A stretch of 64,000 nucleotides of DNA, taken from NCBI GenBank assembly GCA_022496205.1, contig WTXD01000010.1, forward strand, positions 186,001 through 250,000. The letters are read 5' to 3'. Numbering within the stretch: position 1 is the stretch's first letter; the number at the start of each line of letters is the position of its first letter. Positions 46,435 through 58,436 of this stretch are shown here, in pieces. The translations under genes were made by a program, and so were the position numbers. This stretch comes from Gloeopeniophorella convolvens. Lineage: Eukaryota; Basidiomycota; Agaricomycetes; Russulales. The notes beneath the pieces were generated by a model that saw nothing but the letters and a program-made list of their open reading frames with translations, made no database searches and was not told where the DNA came from.

Positions 46435-47880
46435 TCACCGCCACCGCCACCACCACTACCGCCGCAGCGCAGTTTAAGTTCCGCGCTGGGCGGTGGCGGG
46501 AAGTACACTACGTGTATCGTACTGGGTGTATGTGTGAGTGTTGTGTGCCTGCCTGGAGTGTGCTGTGCGCGAAGCCAGCGACATTGCGCAGACGGATCAG
46601 CGGGCGCCCGGAACAATGCGTGTGGCGTGTGGGCAGCGGCGCGGTGCGGCGTTCGATATACGTGACGCGCTCCTCCTGCTAGCTCTCAGTTGCCACCATG
46701 GCGGCTTTGATTGCCTTAGAAGCCGGCGAACGCCACGCGCACGTATCGGTGGACTCTTGATTCTGCGCCCACGGAAGTATCGAAGTTATGTATGCCGGCG
46801 CGGCCCTGCAGGCACCCCACGTGCAGCGCAACCGAGTCAAGTGCATCATATGCATGTACCATGTCGCAATGCCGCCCTGCAGCTGACACGCACTGCGCGG
46901 CAGAACACGGGGCGCGCCGGGAGCCAACGCAGTGTCGCCCCTGCTTCTTCTATCCCAATGCACCCGCTTCTCCGCTGCGGCACATGGCGCACGGCAGGGC
47001 CGATGCGCTCTTGAGCTTGAGCTTCCAGCCAGCGCATCGTATCGCATTGATCTTGCTGGCCTAGTGGAGCCAGGTGGAGCCGCGAAGATCTAACATCTAA
47101 TGCAGTGCGGTGCGAATCGCGCGCAGGTTCTCCCAGCCCGAGCGCGCCCGACTCGGTCTCCACCTGGGAGCTCCTGGGCGAAGCGAGGGTGATCAAAGGT
47201 CTACGCAGAGGGTGGGCGCGGGCGCTCAGCGCCGTGACAAAGTGCCGAGGGGCCCCCACCGCATGTGCAGATCACAATCCCACGTTGCAGAGAACTCCAG
47301 TGCCCGCCTGAGCTTCGTACCGCGCCACAGGCACCCGGGCGTGTCCGCAGCCCTTCGCCGCCTTGGCAGAACCTAGAAGGGGAGCGCGTTACAGGGCCGC
47401 GAGCGCTGAGCTTGAACGCTGAACCCAAACGCCTTCCAATCTGACACTGCTCCAGGCGAGGTGCTTCTCCTAGGCGCGCATCAGTTTTCTGATCTGCTGC
47501 TGGCTGGGGTGGTGGAACAGGGCATTGGGGTAGGGTGGGCAAGATGGCTGGTTGGCTGGCTGGGTGCGATGCATTGCCACCAGAGGCGGTACGATAACAA
47601 AGACAAGGCGCGCAGTGAATGGCTGGATGTACAGGGTGGGAATACACTGGACCGCAACAGACAATAATAAGACCAAAGCAAAAAGGACGTGATGACTGTA
47701 TGGAGAACGCGAGAGAGAGCGAGAACAATGAACCATGATCTGTACAGGAATGCGACGGCAATAGTAGGGCCATTAAAACATCGTCCTGGTACTTTAAGAA
47801 TACAACATGGGAGTCGTGATCCATATCGAGACGTGTGATCGACGGAAGAGGCGTGGCAGTGACTAGTGGTCGTGATGATT
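46435..47880. other. Intergenic gap of about 1.4 kb
   Basis: Convergent interval between Asa1 and the G-alpha gene. The 289-codon minus-strand frame (47201-48070) is a chance frame: it overlaps the last G-alpha exons in another frame and has no motif. No RNA gene or repeat is recognised. Confidence 0.5.
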
Positions 47881-49850
47881 TCACACGAGGGCGGCAGATT
47901 TCAAGTAATCCCTGAATATTGAGTCTCGGACTGCGGGCACAGATCAGAACGAGTAGCACTGAGAACCAAGACAGGCATAACACACCATTAGCGATGATGC
48001 TACGAGTAGTTTTGATGTCCTGGCGATGATAAGAACGATCAGCGACAGGAACGAGCAGCTTGCTGCGCACGCACCACTACGCTGGTCAGGTGGGAATAGA
48101 GAACGCGCTTCTTCTCGTTGTTCTTCCTGTGAACTTGCAAGAAATGAGCCCGGAAGTAATTGACGACCGTTTCATAGTCGTTGGCACGATTGCCGTAGGA
48201 TGTAATGCTGGGTGGAGCAGTTGAAATTAGATCGAGATGACGCAGTGATCATCGCAAGTAGGATCGACGTACTATTTGTTTACGCGTAATCCACTGGCGA
48301 GCTTATTCTGTAATACGTCGGTCTTGTCTGTCGTTGGCTGTGAGAGAGGCTCCGATTTGTGTACGGATCGCAACTTACTCAAGAAAAGGACGAGGTGGAT
48401 GTTCTTCAAGAGAGGGTTTGAGCAAATAGTGGTGAACAGTTGGAGTGAGTCATCAATTCTATTTGTCCGGGGGTCTTCTTCCAGATACTACGATAAGATG
48501 GCAGTCCGTTAGTCGGCCGTCGAATGATGGGTAGTATGACCCGCTCACCTGATCAAACGCGCTGATCGGAGCGACGAAAATGATGGCGTTGGCCTCGTCA
48601 AAATAGGGAACCCATGTATGCCGTTGGCCGCGAGCGCCACCAACGTCGTACAGATGCCAAGTGACAGATTTCCCGTGGAGGGGAACATCAAATGCATGTT
48701 CGGCGACGCCCATTGTCTGAATTCGCGCGTGAAGGATATCATCTGCAACCAATCAGAACGGGAGATAGATTGGCACGCAAACGCCGCTACCCACCAGTGC
48801 TGGGAACATAGCCCTTCGCAGCAACACGGTCGATATCGCTCAGGAAGCTATCGGGAATCAGTCAATGAATCAGAATGTCTCAGAGTGAGAACGGAGCTCA
48901 CAACTCTGCCCACTCTTCCAGTCTGAGCTTCCTGCGCTTGATCATCTTCTGCACAACGTCGGACGCCCACAAGGTCTTGACGTCTTCCTTGCTTGCATCG
49001 AGGATCCTGCCGACTTCTTCGACGATCTCAAAGTGTTGATGCAGACCATCTTCAGACGGCGTATACGCAGTGATAGTGCCGCTGCGCGAGCGAGTCGACG
49101 TACTGCCGCGTCCGACCGACCTCGACTGCCATCCGTTGCGCACGTAGACACTGCCCTTTCCAGAGCCAGAAACACGTACGCCGCCACTGAGTCTATCGGC
49201 GAGAGCGCCCTCGGCGGAGACAAGAGGAGAAAGGCGGAGGCGGAGTGTGGCGACCTGCTTCTGTGTTTCGGTGACAGCGGGAGAGGGGTATTGATGGAAG
49301 GGTTGGTCTCCGGTATTATCATAACGGAATTCATCGACTGTGCGTTTTGAGGAGCCGGCCTCATAACCCAAATTGTCCGCACGATCGGGGCCGTCGTCGT
49401 CGTAGATATCCCCATGGGTCTCGAGAACCTCCAAGATGCGCTTGACTGAACGGGCGATGTTGAAGTAAACGACGGTGCGCCATGAGGCGCGCTCCTGGTC
49501 GAGCGAGTCGGGACTGTACATGAGCTGAAACTGTTTCTGGAGGGTGGACTTGCCCGACTCTGCCTGGCCAAGCAGGAGGAGCTGGGGCGTGGGAGGGGAC
49601 AAGGATGAGTGTATGCGGGGGAAGCGGAGACGGGGGGGAGACGGACCCGGACATCCTGCCGGGAGCGCTCGTAGTTTCTCCTGTCAGTTTTCAGTTGCTC
49701 GTCAATGATGTCGTTGATGCGCTTTGCGTCTGCCTCCCGCTGGACGCGGGACCTGCGCTCGATGTCTGTCTCGGCATCGGGGGGACGGAGAGCAAAGGCG
49801 AGGGGGTCGTCCTGGGAGTAAACGGAGGGGGGGCGGCGGGCGTGGAGCAT
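47881..49850 (-). CDS. Atypical heterotrimeric G-protein alpha subunit
   Basis: Nine exons: 49850-49647, 49581-48902, 48847-48795, 48742-48549, 48487-48379, 48327-48273, 48207-48075, 48019-47986 and 47930-47881, giving 503 residues against about 350 for a usual G-alpha. G1 is GQAESGKST (73-81), with Ala75 where canonical G-alpha has Gly42. Switch I keeps Arg319 (ILHARIQTMG). G3 is DVGGARGQRHTW, with Ala349 in place of the catalytic Gln. G4 is NKTD (414-417). The TCAT loop is replaced by TSVVD. There is no MGC start for lipidation. An extra segment of roughly 130 residues, rich in Ser, Arg, Asp and Gly, sits in the helical domain. It probably still binds GTP but hydrolyses it poorly. Confidence 0.9.
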
Positions 49851-50090
49851 GGCGGCGGGAGGAAGGGTCGAGGGAGGGAGGAAGACGAGAAGAAGATGGC
49901 GGTGGGAGGGAGTTATGTATAGGGGGCGCTGTCACTGTCACTCGGATTTGTTTCCGTTTCGTTTCGTTTCGACGCTCGACTTAATCGCTGTCACGTGTTC
50001 TTCCGCCTTATCAGGCAAATTCGGCCGGAGATCCCGCAAAGCCTTCTGCGCGCTCAGCTTCCCGCCGTGGGCAGCAACCATCATCACACG
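49851..50090. promoter_or_regulatory. Short divergent promoter between G-alpha and PPIL3 genes
   Basis: Only 240 bp separate the two start codons. It contains a GTTTC-type tandem run (about 49,950-49,971, TTTCC then three GTTTC units). Confidence 0.5.
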
Positions 50091-50892
50091 ATGGCATGTA
50101 CCGCTTCGATTTCTTTGCTTTCCCGCTAACTCATCTGTCTGCAGTCCGTCACCCTCCATACAACCCACGGAGAGCTCAAGGTAACTGCCATCATCCTCAT
50201 CATTCCTCCCGATCTCATCCCTCCCGCCTCAGATAGAGGTCTTTTGCGAGGCTGTCCCAAAGACAGCAGAGGTACGGATCTCCCTCCCACAGCCATCCCT
50301 CTCCTTGTTCTCACTCCCCAATCAGAACTTTTTGGCTCTCTGCGCCTCCGGATACTATGATGGTTGCTTGTTTCACAGAAATATCAAAGCTTTCATGGTC
50401 CAGACAGGCGATCCTACGGGTACCGGTAAAGGCGGACAGTCGATCTGGGGCAGCACTTTCCCAGATGAAATTCGCTCAACCCTCAAGGTGCTATTCTTTT
50501 TATCCTTCCACTTCGGAGCGCCCTGTCTTCCTCTCCGGCGCTTATTCAAAGTTCATCATTCTCTAGTTTAATGCTCGTGGCGTCGTCGCAATGGCCAACT
50601 CAGGTCCCGACACTAACAAGTCCCAATTTTTCATCGCCTATGCAAAGCAGGCTCATCTCGATGGCAAATACACCATCTTTGGCAAGGTTATTGATGGCGC
50701 CGACTCCACCCTAGACGCCATCGAGCGCGTGCCTGTGAATAACAAAAACCGGCCACTGACCGAGGTCAGGCTCACACACGTATGTCGTTGCCCGAGCTGA
50801 ATGTCTTGTCCCGCTTTCTTGCTCACGGAACGTACCTCTCGCAGGTGACCATCCACTCCAATCCGATCGCGGATGCACAGCTGCGATCGTAG
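50091..50892 (+). CDS. PPIL3: Cyclophilin-type peptidyl-prolyl isomerase, PPIL3 type
   Basis: Exons 50091-50093 (ATG alone), 50145-50180, 50233-50271, 50326-50487, 50567-50779 and 50845-50892 give 166 residues. The sequence follows PPIL3 throughout: [53 protein letters not shown] with catalytic Arg44, [53 protein letters not shown]3 is a nuclear cyclophilin found in spliceosomes, catalysing cis-trans isomerisation of X-Pro bonds. The first coding exon would be just the start codon, followed by an intron with a GC donor (ATG|GCATGT, 50094-50144, with a GCTAAC branch site). Confidence 0.92.
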
Positions 50893-51211
50893 TCGCCGCC
50901 CCGAGATCCACGCAAATCTTGGCTGTAGGAATAGGCAGCAAAATGCGGCACTCCAACACCGATCGCTCTGTTTTCGGGGGCGCGTTTGAAGCTTCCTATG
51001 CGCTTCCCGCCTCCTCACTGTGGCCACCTGCCTGCCGATCGACGGGCAATCTGCACGTGATGAGATAGTCCCTGGCCCTGGTCGACAAGGCTGTCGGGAC
51101 CATGAACGGGTCCTCAGGCTTCTCGTTTGTCGCAATAGAATACACCACTACATTGTACTTAGCACAACTGGACCGGACTGCTCCCGCGCCTGCTAAAACT
51201 ACGGTCATTAA
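50893..51211. other. Intergenic gap of about 0.3 kb
   Basis: Convergent interval between PPIL3 and the capping protein gene. No gene is seen. Confidence 0.5.
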
Positions 51212-52300
51212 TCACCGCTTGATGAACCCGACTAGCTCCTTCTGCAGCTCGCGCTGCCGGCGCGCCTTTTCGAGGTCGTCCAGGCTCCGGAGATCGTGTA
51301 CGACATCGCGCGTCTTGCCAAAGTAAACCTCCTGTAGCAAATTGCGCATCTTGATCTCCATATCCTCCACCATCCGGCCGACGTTCTGCACGTGCGACGT
51401 CGCGTCCTGCACCGGGTGATCTTGTTCCGTCTGGCAGTCGTTACGTGAGTGCGCAGCGCACATGCACCACAGGCGACGCGGCCCCGCACCTGCCGGGTCA
51501 TGCTGCCGCTCAGGCTGACTTGGCCATCATGCTTCCACGCGGGCGCGGCGGCTTCGGGCGCGCCCGTCGCGCTCTCGCGCCGGGTGACGAGCTGCAGCAT
51601 GACGGTCGACGTGAGCTTGTAGTGTGCCTGGCGCCCGCGCTCGACCGTCTCGAACACGTGAATCGAGTCCCAGCTGCCCGACGGCTCTGCAGGCGACGCT
51701 GGCGCGAGCGCTGCCGCAATTATGCATCAGCACGCACAGTCTAGCCGCGCGCGGCACAGAGAGAGAGAAAGAGAAGCACCACGCACTCTTCTTCAGGAGC
51801 ACGACGCCGGCAAAGCCGCCGTCTTCGAGGTCCCACAGGAACACAGACGACACGCCGCCCTCGTAGTACCTGTGCGGGGGCCGAGCATCAGCTGCGCAGC
51901 GTGCGGGGGCGGGCAGCGGCGCACATCTCGCGGTACGTGTCGAACGCCTCGTTCGCGGCGATCTCGAGCTTGCGCAGCTTCGGCGGGGGCACGGGCCCGT
52001 CCTCCGTGGGCGGGTCGTACTCGTTCGACCAGGGCGACCTGCGCGCGCGCTCAGCATCGCCAGCGCCGACGCCGGCAACACTCGCACGCACCGGTAGCTG
52101 TCTCCGTCCTGGTTGTACACGCACGCGAGGTACTCTTTGCCCGACGCGCGGTCGACGCGCAGCTTGAGCGGCTGGTCGACGTTGCCCGAGAGGTCATCCG
52201 CGTAGTCGGGGCTGATCTGCATGAGCGCGTCGACGTTCGCCTCGATGTTCGTCGGCGGCAGGCGCCGCATCAGATCGAGCATCGACGATACGATGTCCAT
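51212..52300 (-). CDS. CAP2: F-actin-capping protein subunit beta
   Basis: Exons 52300-52092, 52038-51925, 51869-51787, 51686-51490 and 51430-51212 give 273 residues, the usual length. Landmarks: [20 protein letters not shown] at the start, [105 protein letters not shown], and the C-terminal [20 protein letters not shown] then [10 protein letters not shown]. With the alpha subunit it caps barbed ends of actin filaments in the cytoplasm. The C-terminal helix (about 245-273) is the actin-binding tentacle. Confidence 0.96.
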
Positions 52301-52585
52301 GGTGCTGTGGATGTGTGGGGTGTGGTGGGTGGTGTTGCAGAGCGCGGCGGTGGCCTCGAAGACGCGGCGAGATTGCAGCGGCGGCCGCCACCAGCGCAGC
52401 AGCCCGAAATGGAAGGCACGTTCTGGTCTGGGTTTGCGGCCAATGGACGACCGTGACCTCGTTGCTCTAGCGGGCTGCAATCACAACTCTCTACTGTGTT
52501 GCATCGATCGGATTGTATGTGTGCGAGTATACATTCATCATCGGAACTGCAGGCGTGCGGCACGCCGCGCCATCATGCATCTGCA

Positions 52586-53919
52586 TCACTCCTCCGCGCG
52601 CACCGCCGCGCTCGCTCGAGCTCTGTCCGCGACCCGGCCTTCGCCAGGCTGCCCATCGCCACCGAGCTCGCTGTTCTTCGAGTTGGCAATCTCCATGACG
52701 TTGAACTTTTGATGCGCGCAATAGTCTTTTACGACGCTGATCCCGCAGATGCTCTGCCCGCGCGATCAGACGGACGAACCAACTGATGCCGGCGCCGCGC
52801 GAAGGCGAAGCACCACCACCACACGCACCTTGAACACTTCGACGAGCACGAACACCTCGGCATCCTCCAGGCTCACCGTCCACGCGTCCGGGACGCACGC
52901 GACGACCGCATCGATGATCGCCTGCCGCGGCACGGTGTTGTGGTTCCGCACGCGCAGCTCGATCTTCCACTGCCCGGCGCTAGTTGTTAGCAGTGCCGCG
53001 CGGGGGCTACGACTCCTGATGCCTGCGACGCACCTTGAACGCCGCGTCTGGGTGCTGATCAAGGAACGGTCGCAGCACGCGCTGCGCGAGCGCCCTGATC
53101 TCCGGCGCGTTCGCGACGCACGTATTCGCAACAGGCGTCAGGCGGTGCGTGTACCTGCGACGCTGCAGATTAGGTCCCCATCAGCACAGCGCGCAACGCA
53201 TCGGCGCACCGCGTCCTCGTCACGCCCGTGCGCTCCACGTTCGCGATATGTGCCAGCACGAGCTGCACGGGGTCGACCGGCGGCCGACACGCGATGACGA
53301 CGACTATGCGCGCGAGTCAGCCGCACCCCGTGCGATCGGATCAGCCCCGACGCGGGGCGAGTGAGTGCGCACCGCAGGGCGTGTTGGTCTGGCAGTTCGC
53401 TGGCGCGGCGCCAGAGGGATCAGCACCAGGCCGACCGCGCGCAGCGCGCGGCGCACGCACCGAAGCGCTGCTCCTTGCGCGGCCGCTTGATGGACGCGAG
53501 CTCCCGCGCGATCTGCTTCTCCACGTCCTCCTCTTCCCCGGCGGCGCCTCCGTCGTCCGAGCCGCCGCCGCCTTCGTGTCCATCACCAGATGTGGCATCC
53601 GACTCCGGCCAGAGCTCAGAAGCGAGCTGCACATCGATATCGGTCAGTCCGGTCGGTCCGTTCCGTGCGACGGGGCGCGGACGCACGCTCTCGAACAGAT
53701 CGTACAGCTCGCCGACGGTCTGCTTCTCTTTACCCTTCACGCAGCTGGCCCATACGCCGGGCCCATCGATGGAGCGCTTCCCCATATCGGGGTGCCGTCC
53801 TGGCGCAGCCCGAGATGCTGCTATTAGATACGGAGGGGGTGCGGCGGTGCCAGGCTCACGGAGCGGTAGCGCTTCTTGGGCCGGTCGTTTCCATCTCTGG
53901 AGCGCTTCGCGTCTGTCAT
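52586..53919 (-). CDS. TAN1: Tan1/THUMPD1-type tRNA acetylation adaptor, one-base deletion in exon 2
   Basis: Exons 53919-53860, 53799-53461, 53399-53373 (27 nt), 53303-53210, 53154-53034, 52969-52829 and 52753-52586; about 316 residues if exon 2 had one more base. Landmarks: basic start MTDAKRSRDG, IDGPGVWASCVKGKEKQT, VGELYDLFE, then the THUMP region: PVDPVQLVLAHIANVERTG, YTHRLTPVANTCVAN, WKIELRVRNHNTVPRQ, ICGISVVKDY then FNVMEIANSK. Tan1/THUMPD1 binds tRNA and helps the acetyltransferase Kre33/NAT10 make N4-acetylcytidine at position 12. Exon 2 is 339 nt, but the flanking phases need 340. The loss sits near 53,780-53,783, a run of four C on the plus strand, just after DGTPIW. An internal ATG at 53785 would give a shortened product. 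Confidence 0.88.
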
Positions 53920-56773
53920 TTCCGAGACAGTACGCGCTGCCAAAGTCGGGTGATACTTGGGCGATGCGTGCGCGAGGACAGAAACTGCTGTGGTGGTGAG
54001 CGAAATAAAGAGGCGTGGGAAACCCGTAGAAGCCGCTGGCTCAGTTGCACGTTGGTCGCCGGCGCAGATGCCCAGTGCTTCTCTGAATGCGACGACTCAC
54101 TTGCTTCGGACGCCTATGTGCTGCGTGCTCGTCCGACAGCTTCTCTTGCCCATCACTCTTCTCAGATCGCCTCGTGGTACTTGCATAGTGGGAGTACTGG
54201 TTCTCTTGGTTGATCGGACATCCATACATTGGCAAAGTGCCCGACAACAGTCCGACTGCGCGCCGGCGATGCAAGTACTACGGTCCTGGCCCACCCTCCT
54301 GCAACAGTTCCATTCGCTGGGATCACTGCCCCGACGTCGCTCGGTGCCCCACTGGAACTTACCCGTAGAATTGAATAGCATACACGCCCATCTCTGAGCC
54401 ACTTGGGCATGTCAACGTAAACGCCAAGCTCCGCGGTTTCACTAGCACCCTCCTGGAGGTCTCCTCGCCGGTGCCAGTGCCAACAACTCAATCGCACTGC
54501 TCGTGTGCTCCATATGGCTATGATATGACCTCAGCTGGGCTGTCAGTCTTGGTGCCAACATTTGCCTGATGGCTGCGCTCGCTAGTGTCAGCGTCGGCAG
54601 GGAAATATGTAAGTATGTTTCTCGCGCTGTCGCGTTCGGAGGTAACAAGATGCCTACTCCAGCGCCCTCATTTTCTCTTCGTGGTTCAATTACCCCATAC
54701 TATGAACTTGTGGCGCCAGGTGGCGTCCAACAAGATCGTTGGGGACCGTCTTGTGACACATGTTGGCGTTTGCGTGGTCATCGCCTCTTGCACTACCCTC
54801 GCATCCCGCGGCATTGTCTAACAACCAGGCGGCTGGTCTACTGGACCGAGAAAATTTGTCAATACGCTCTAACTCCTGTAGTTCGCTGATTGAAGGGGGT
54901 CTAGCCTGCATTGCTTGGATGACGAGTCCCACAGAAACCGTTTCTCCTGAACTCTCACCCCGTGCCTTCTCACCCGGAGGGTTAACCCGGGCCACAACTA
55001 TTTCAACACCTTCCGGAAGATCGATTCAAACCTCGCCATGCCCTGATCGAAGCCGATGAGAAGGCCGGGTTGATTCTGTGGGAGCAGGAAAGTACCCTAA
55101 GGCCAGTTTCTGATGTGTCACAGGCCTACGATATGCTTATCTCGCCAATTAGGTGTCTGTTCGGCCTCTTTACGCCATGAACGTCCACGAGCAGCTTTCA
55201 CAGATGACCTTCGACCCGGCCCCTACTTCCGAACCACGGCGCAGGAATTCTCTCGCGCACAAACGCAGCAAGGCCCGAACTGGTAATCAGGCGCGTCAAT
55301 ACTGCCAAAAACGCTCGCCAAACATGCAGCATGGCAGAATCCCAGGCGTTGAGCGGTGATTGTGTCCAGTAGGGTCACGGAAAGCTGCCTGGTGATCACG
55401 CAATCGTCGCACGATCTTGTACAGTGTGGTTGACTCCGTGATACAACCAACAGAGGAAACTGCAGCCGTTCATCATGGCCGTCAATCTCCCTTTTGCACG
55501 CAACCGTCGCGCAATCAGCGCGTGCCGATGGTACCACCATTTTTGCAGCTCCAACATCTACGAATGGCAAAGCATACTCTGATTCTAATCGTACAACATT
55601 CTGGTTCATCTCGTACACTTGTTTACGACGATGGGCGTCCAGGCTCGCGAAGCTTATTCAGTCGTTGAATGTACGTGGCATGATAAACTCCCCACCGGTT
55701 CAATCCATTGGCGCGCATATTTTGATGATCAGACTATCAGGAGTACATTGGACAGCTGTCAGATGCAGATGACGGCGCACCGACGGACGTCACAGTGTGG
55801 GGCTTCAAGCAGATCTCAGGGCCAGGGGAAGGCTTTCTCGGGCATCCATGATCCATCATGATCACCACCTCGCAGCGTGCGAATTTTGAACGGCCGTTGC
55901 CGCAGAGGCAGCGAGCGCACTGGGGCTGGCTCCTCATCCCAAGCACTATCATCCACCCGCTCGCTTTGATCCTGTCTCCCCTTGCTCTCAAGTCTCCTCT
56001 TGGTCTCTGCGGGCATCGACTGGAACTCCGGCTGGTACCGTACTTCCCGCATGTTGTAGGTGGATGAAGGGCTCTCTAGGGCTACGCGTTGGCTCGATGC
56101 ATACGCCTGCGCTTGTACTCTCGGCCTTGAGTCCCCGGCCCTCATGGAATTCTACCGACAGTCTGTACCAACGCCAGTAACAAAAATCTCATCGAGGACG
56201 TAGCTACGTTCCGTCGCTCTGCTCGGCTGTGGACTTAGGAAGCGTATCGCTGGTGCAAAGACGGCGACGTCTGGATGCACCCATTGGGATTGTAGTATGT
56301 GGCTGCGCCCTTCGCTTCGTGACTTACCGCCGCCCGGCTCAGCAATGCGGCTGCGTCATGGGCAAAGCGTGCCCCGGTGATCCATGCGGAGGGCACGCAA
56401 AGCCCTGCCCCGGACGAGGACCTCGGCTACCCTTCCGTTGCTGCGCTTTGACGACGCTCGTTTCCGCCGGTCCTCTGCCTTTTTCGGACGGTCCCCTTGC
56501 TGCTTTTGTCTGCTGTCTTGCCTGCAATGTTCTCGTCGCTACGTTCATTATTGATTCGCGTCTGTCACGTGACTGTTGCGCTCCTCGAGGGCCCCGCCTG
56601 CATACGTGATTGTTATGGTCGTGGTGCGGAAATCCCGTGCCTGCGGCGAGGTAGTACCGCCACCGCCTGCAAGATAAAAGGATTGCGTGCCTCGCTGTCA
56701 TCCCTATTGAACATACCCGCCCCAAACAATTGACGCGCACGGCTCTCGACTTGCGCTCTAACCTCGAAACACC
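53920..56773. other. Region of about 2.9 kb without a supportable gene
   Basis: Many short open frames on both strands. Fragments such as a minus-strand frame at 55,816-56,145 (with VDDSAWDEEPAPVRS and DHDGSWMPEKAFPWP) and a minus-strand frame at 54,690-54,995 look somewhat protein-like, and plus-strand IEADEKAGLILWEQE lies near 55,045-55,090. I could not link any of them into a consistent exon chain or family. They may be remnants of decayed genes. Confidence 0.4.
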
Positions 56774-58436
56774 ATGCCGATCTCCACGACCCATCCTGCA
56801 CAGCACAGACAAGCCCCCTTTCTGGGCTTCCTGAACGCATGCCTCCAAACTAAACACTTGGACCCAGTCGAGAAGCTATTCGACGAGCACTTCAGGAGGA
56901 GGTCGCAGACACTCGCCAGATACCTATCTCTTACGTCATGGAACCTCGAGAAACACCCTCGTCCTCCGCCACACCATGCTGTGTGCACCAACACTCACCG
57001 TTTCGGACTGAACAGTGAGTTTGCATCGTTGGCGGCTCACAGAACTAGATCTGAGCGCGCCTCCCAGTGTCTGCGCAGAAGTTCTGCATTGCAAAGAGCC
57101 TCATCTCTACTTTGTATGCTGGCTGCGGCACCCTCGCGTGCCTACGCTCCATCAAGCTGAGCCCATATGCTGTCATCTACGCCGCGATGGACCTCGACAT
57201 ACCCCTTCCCGACGACTTTGACTTCTGGTTTCTATGGCGCCATCTCGAGCAGCTGCTCGAACGCGAACGCGAGGCAGATCTAGTTGCCGATTCTGGGATT
57301 CTTCCTCCTGTCCACCCCTGCCAACAATGCCGCCAGAGTTCAGGTGGACACAGATGAGGATCCTGACGGCGCGCTCCAGCAGCTCTGGTGCCTCCTCTAC
57401 CCTCTGTGCACTCCCTCGAGCCGCGGCGCCCCCTCTCTGAGCCCCCGCCCGTCCAGCTGTCCGTCGGCGCGACGCACACCGGTCTCTCGGGCGAGATGTA
57501 TATCGTCAACCACGGCGTACCGAGCTACCACTGCTTCAGGCTGCCGCGCCTGCCGAGCAACCCCGCCTGTGCGTCCTCGCGCGAGGCCTACGCGCTCCTC
57601 GACGCGGCGTGCTGCTGGGGCCTCGCGTGGCAGGGCCGCACCGTGCGCGTACGCTCACAAACGCGCGCCTCGTCTGGGCGCTGAACGACTTCGCCGACGC
57701 AATGGCTGAGTTCCCCGTCGTCGAGCTGCTCCTCGCGCTCGCGACGCGCTGCGGCTTCGAGTTTGCCGCAACGCATGTGCCGGGGGCGCCTGCCAGCCCG
57801 AGCCGGCGCGCGCACGGCCAGCATGGCAGCGTCTTCTCGGACGGCTCCGGGCTCGTGCTGCAGCTGATGGACGCGGCGATGGCGGACGCCGGCGCGCGCG
57901 GCGGGCGACCTGCGCGACGTCGAGCACGTCGTGCTCTCGTCGTACCAAGACATCCTCATCGGCACCGGCGCGCTCGGGTACACGGAAGACCTGTACGAAC
58001 CCGGGCTGCTCTACGCGCAGATGCGCGCGCGGCAGACGGCGCTCCGGCCGGACGGAGCGCGCCTGTGTTGGCGCCTGCGCGGCAGCTGGTCCGCGCGGAC
58101 GACGCGCCCGTCACGCACCTGTCCCCGCCGGCGTGGCAGAGCACGCTGCAGCAACGGCGCGCTGCAACGGCGGCGGCGAGCTCCGCGCGCAGCGGGGGTG
58201 CCACGTCAATGCATGGAACGCTGCGCGCGACGCGGGCGCCTGCGCCGCAGTCAGTGCTGCCGTGGGTCGCGCGGCGCACGCCCGAGGAGCAGATCGAGGC
58301 GCAGAAACGCGTCGCGCGGCGGATCGTGCATGCACGGGAGAGCACGATGCGGCTGCGCGCGGCGTGCGATGACGCGGCGTGGGTGGCCGTGCGTGCGCCG
58401 GTCGTTGACCGGTGGTGTGATGCAGACGATCAGTGA
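56774..58436 (+). CDS. Unidentified gene with repeatedly broken frame
   Basis: Start MPISTTHPAQHRQAPFLGFL at 56774, with first exon to 56980 (donor GT at 56981) and a possible second exon from 57079. Protein-like segments then follow in changing frames: VIYAAMDLDIPLPDDFDF and LWRHLEQLLERERE; FFLLSTPANNAARVQVDTDE; GEMYIVNHGVPSYHCFRLP; NARLVWALNDFADAMAEFPV and LLALATRCGFEF; LRDVEHVVLSSYQDILIGTG then EDLYEPGLLYAQ; and PEEQIEAQKRVARRIVHARE. The order and spacing suggest one protein of about 500 residues, but the frame switches near 57,295, 57,650, 57,900 and 58,063 without plausible introns. I do not recognise a family. It is either a decaying gene or one carrying several sequencing indels. Confidence 0.5.

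Noticed and set aside
47201..48070. 289-codon minus-strand frame
   Set aside because: It overlaps the last G-alpha exons in another frame and contains no domain.
48310..48380. G-alpha with a missing NKxD motif
   Set aside because: A first reading through the intron gave no NKxD. With the acceptor at 48328 the motif NKTD is present.
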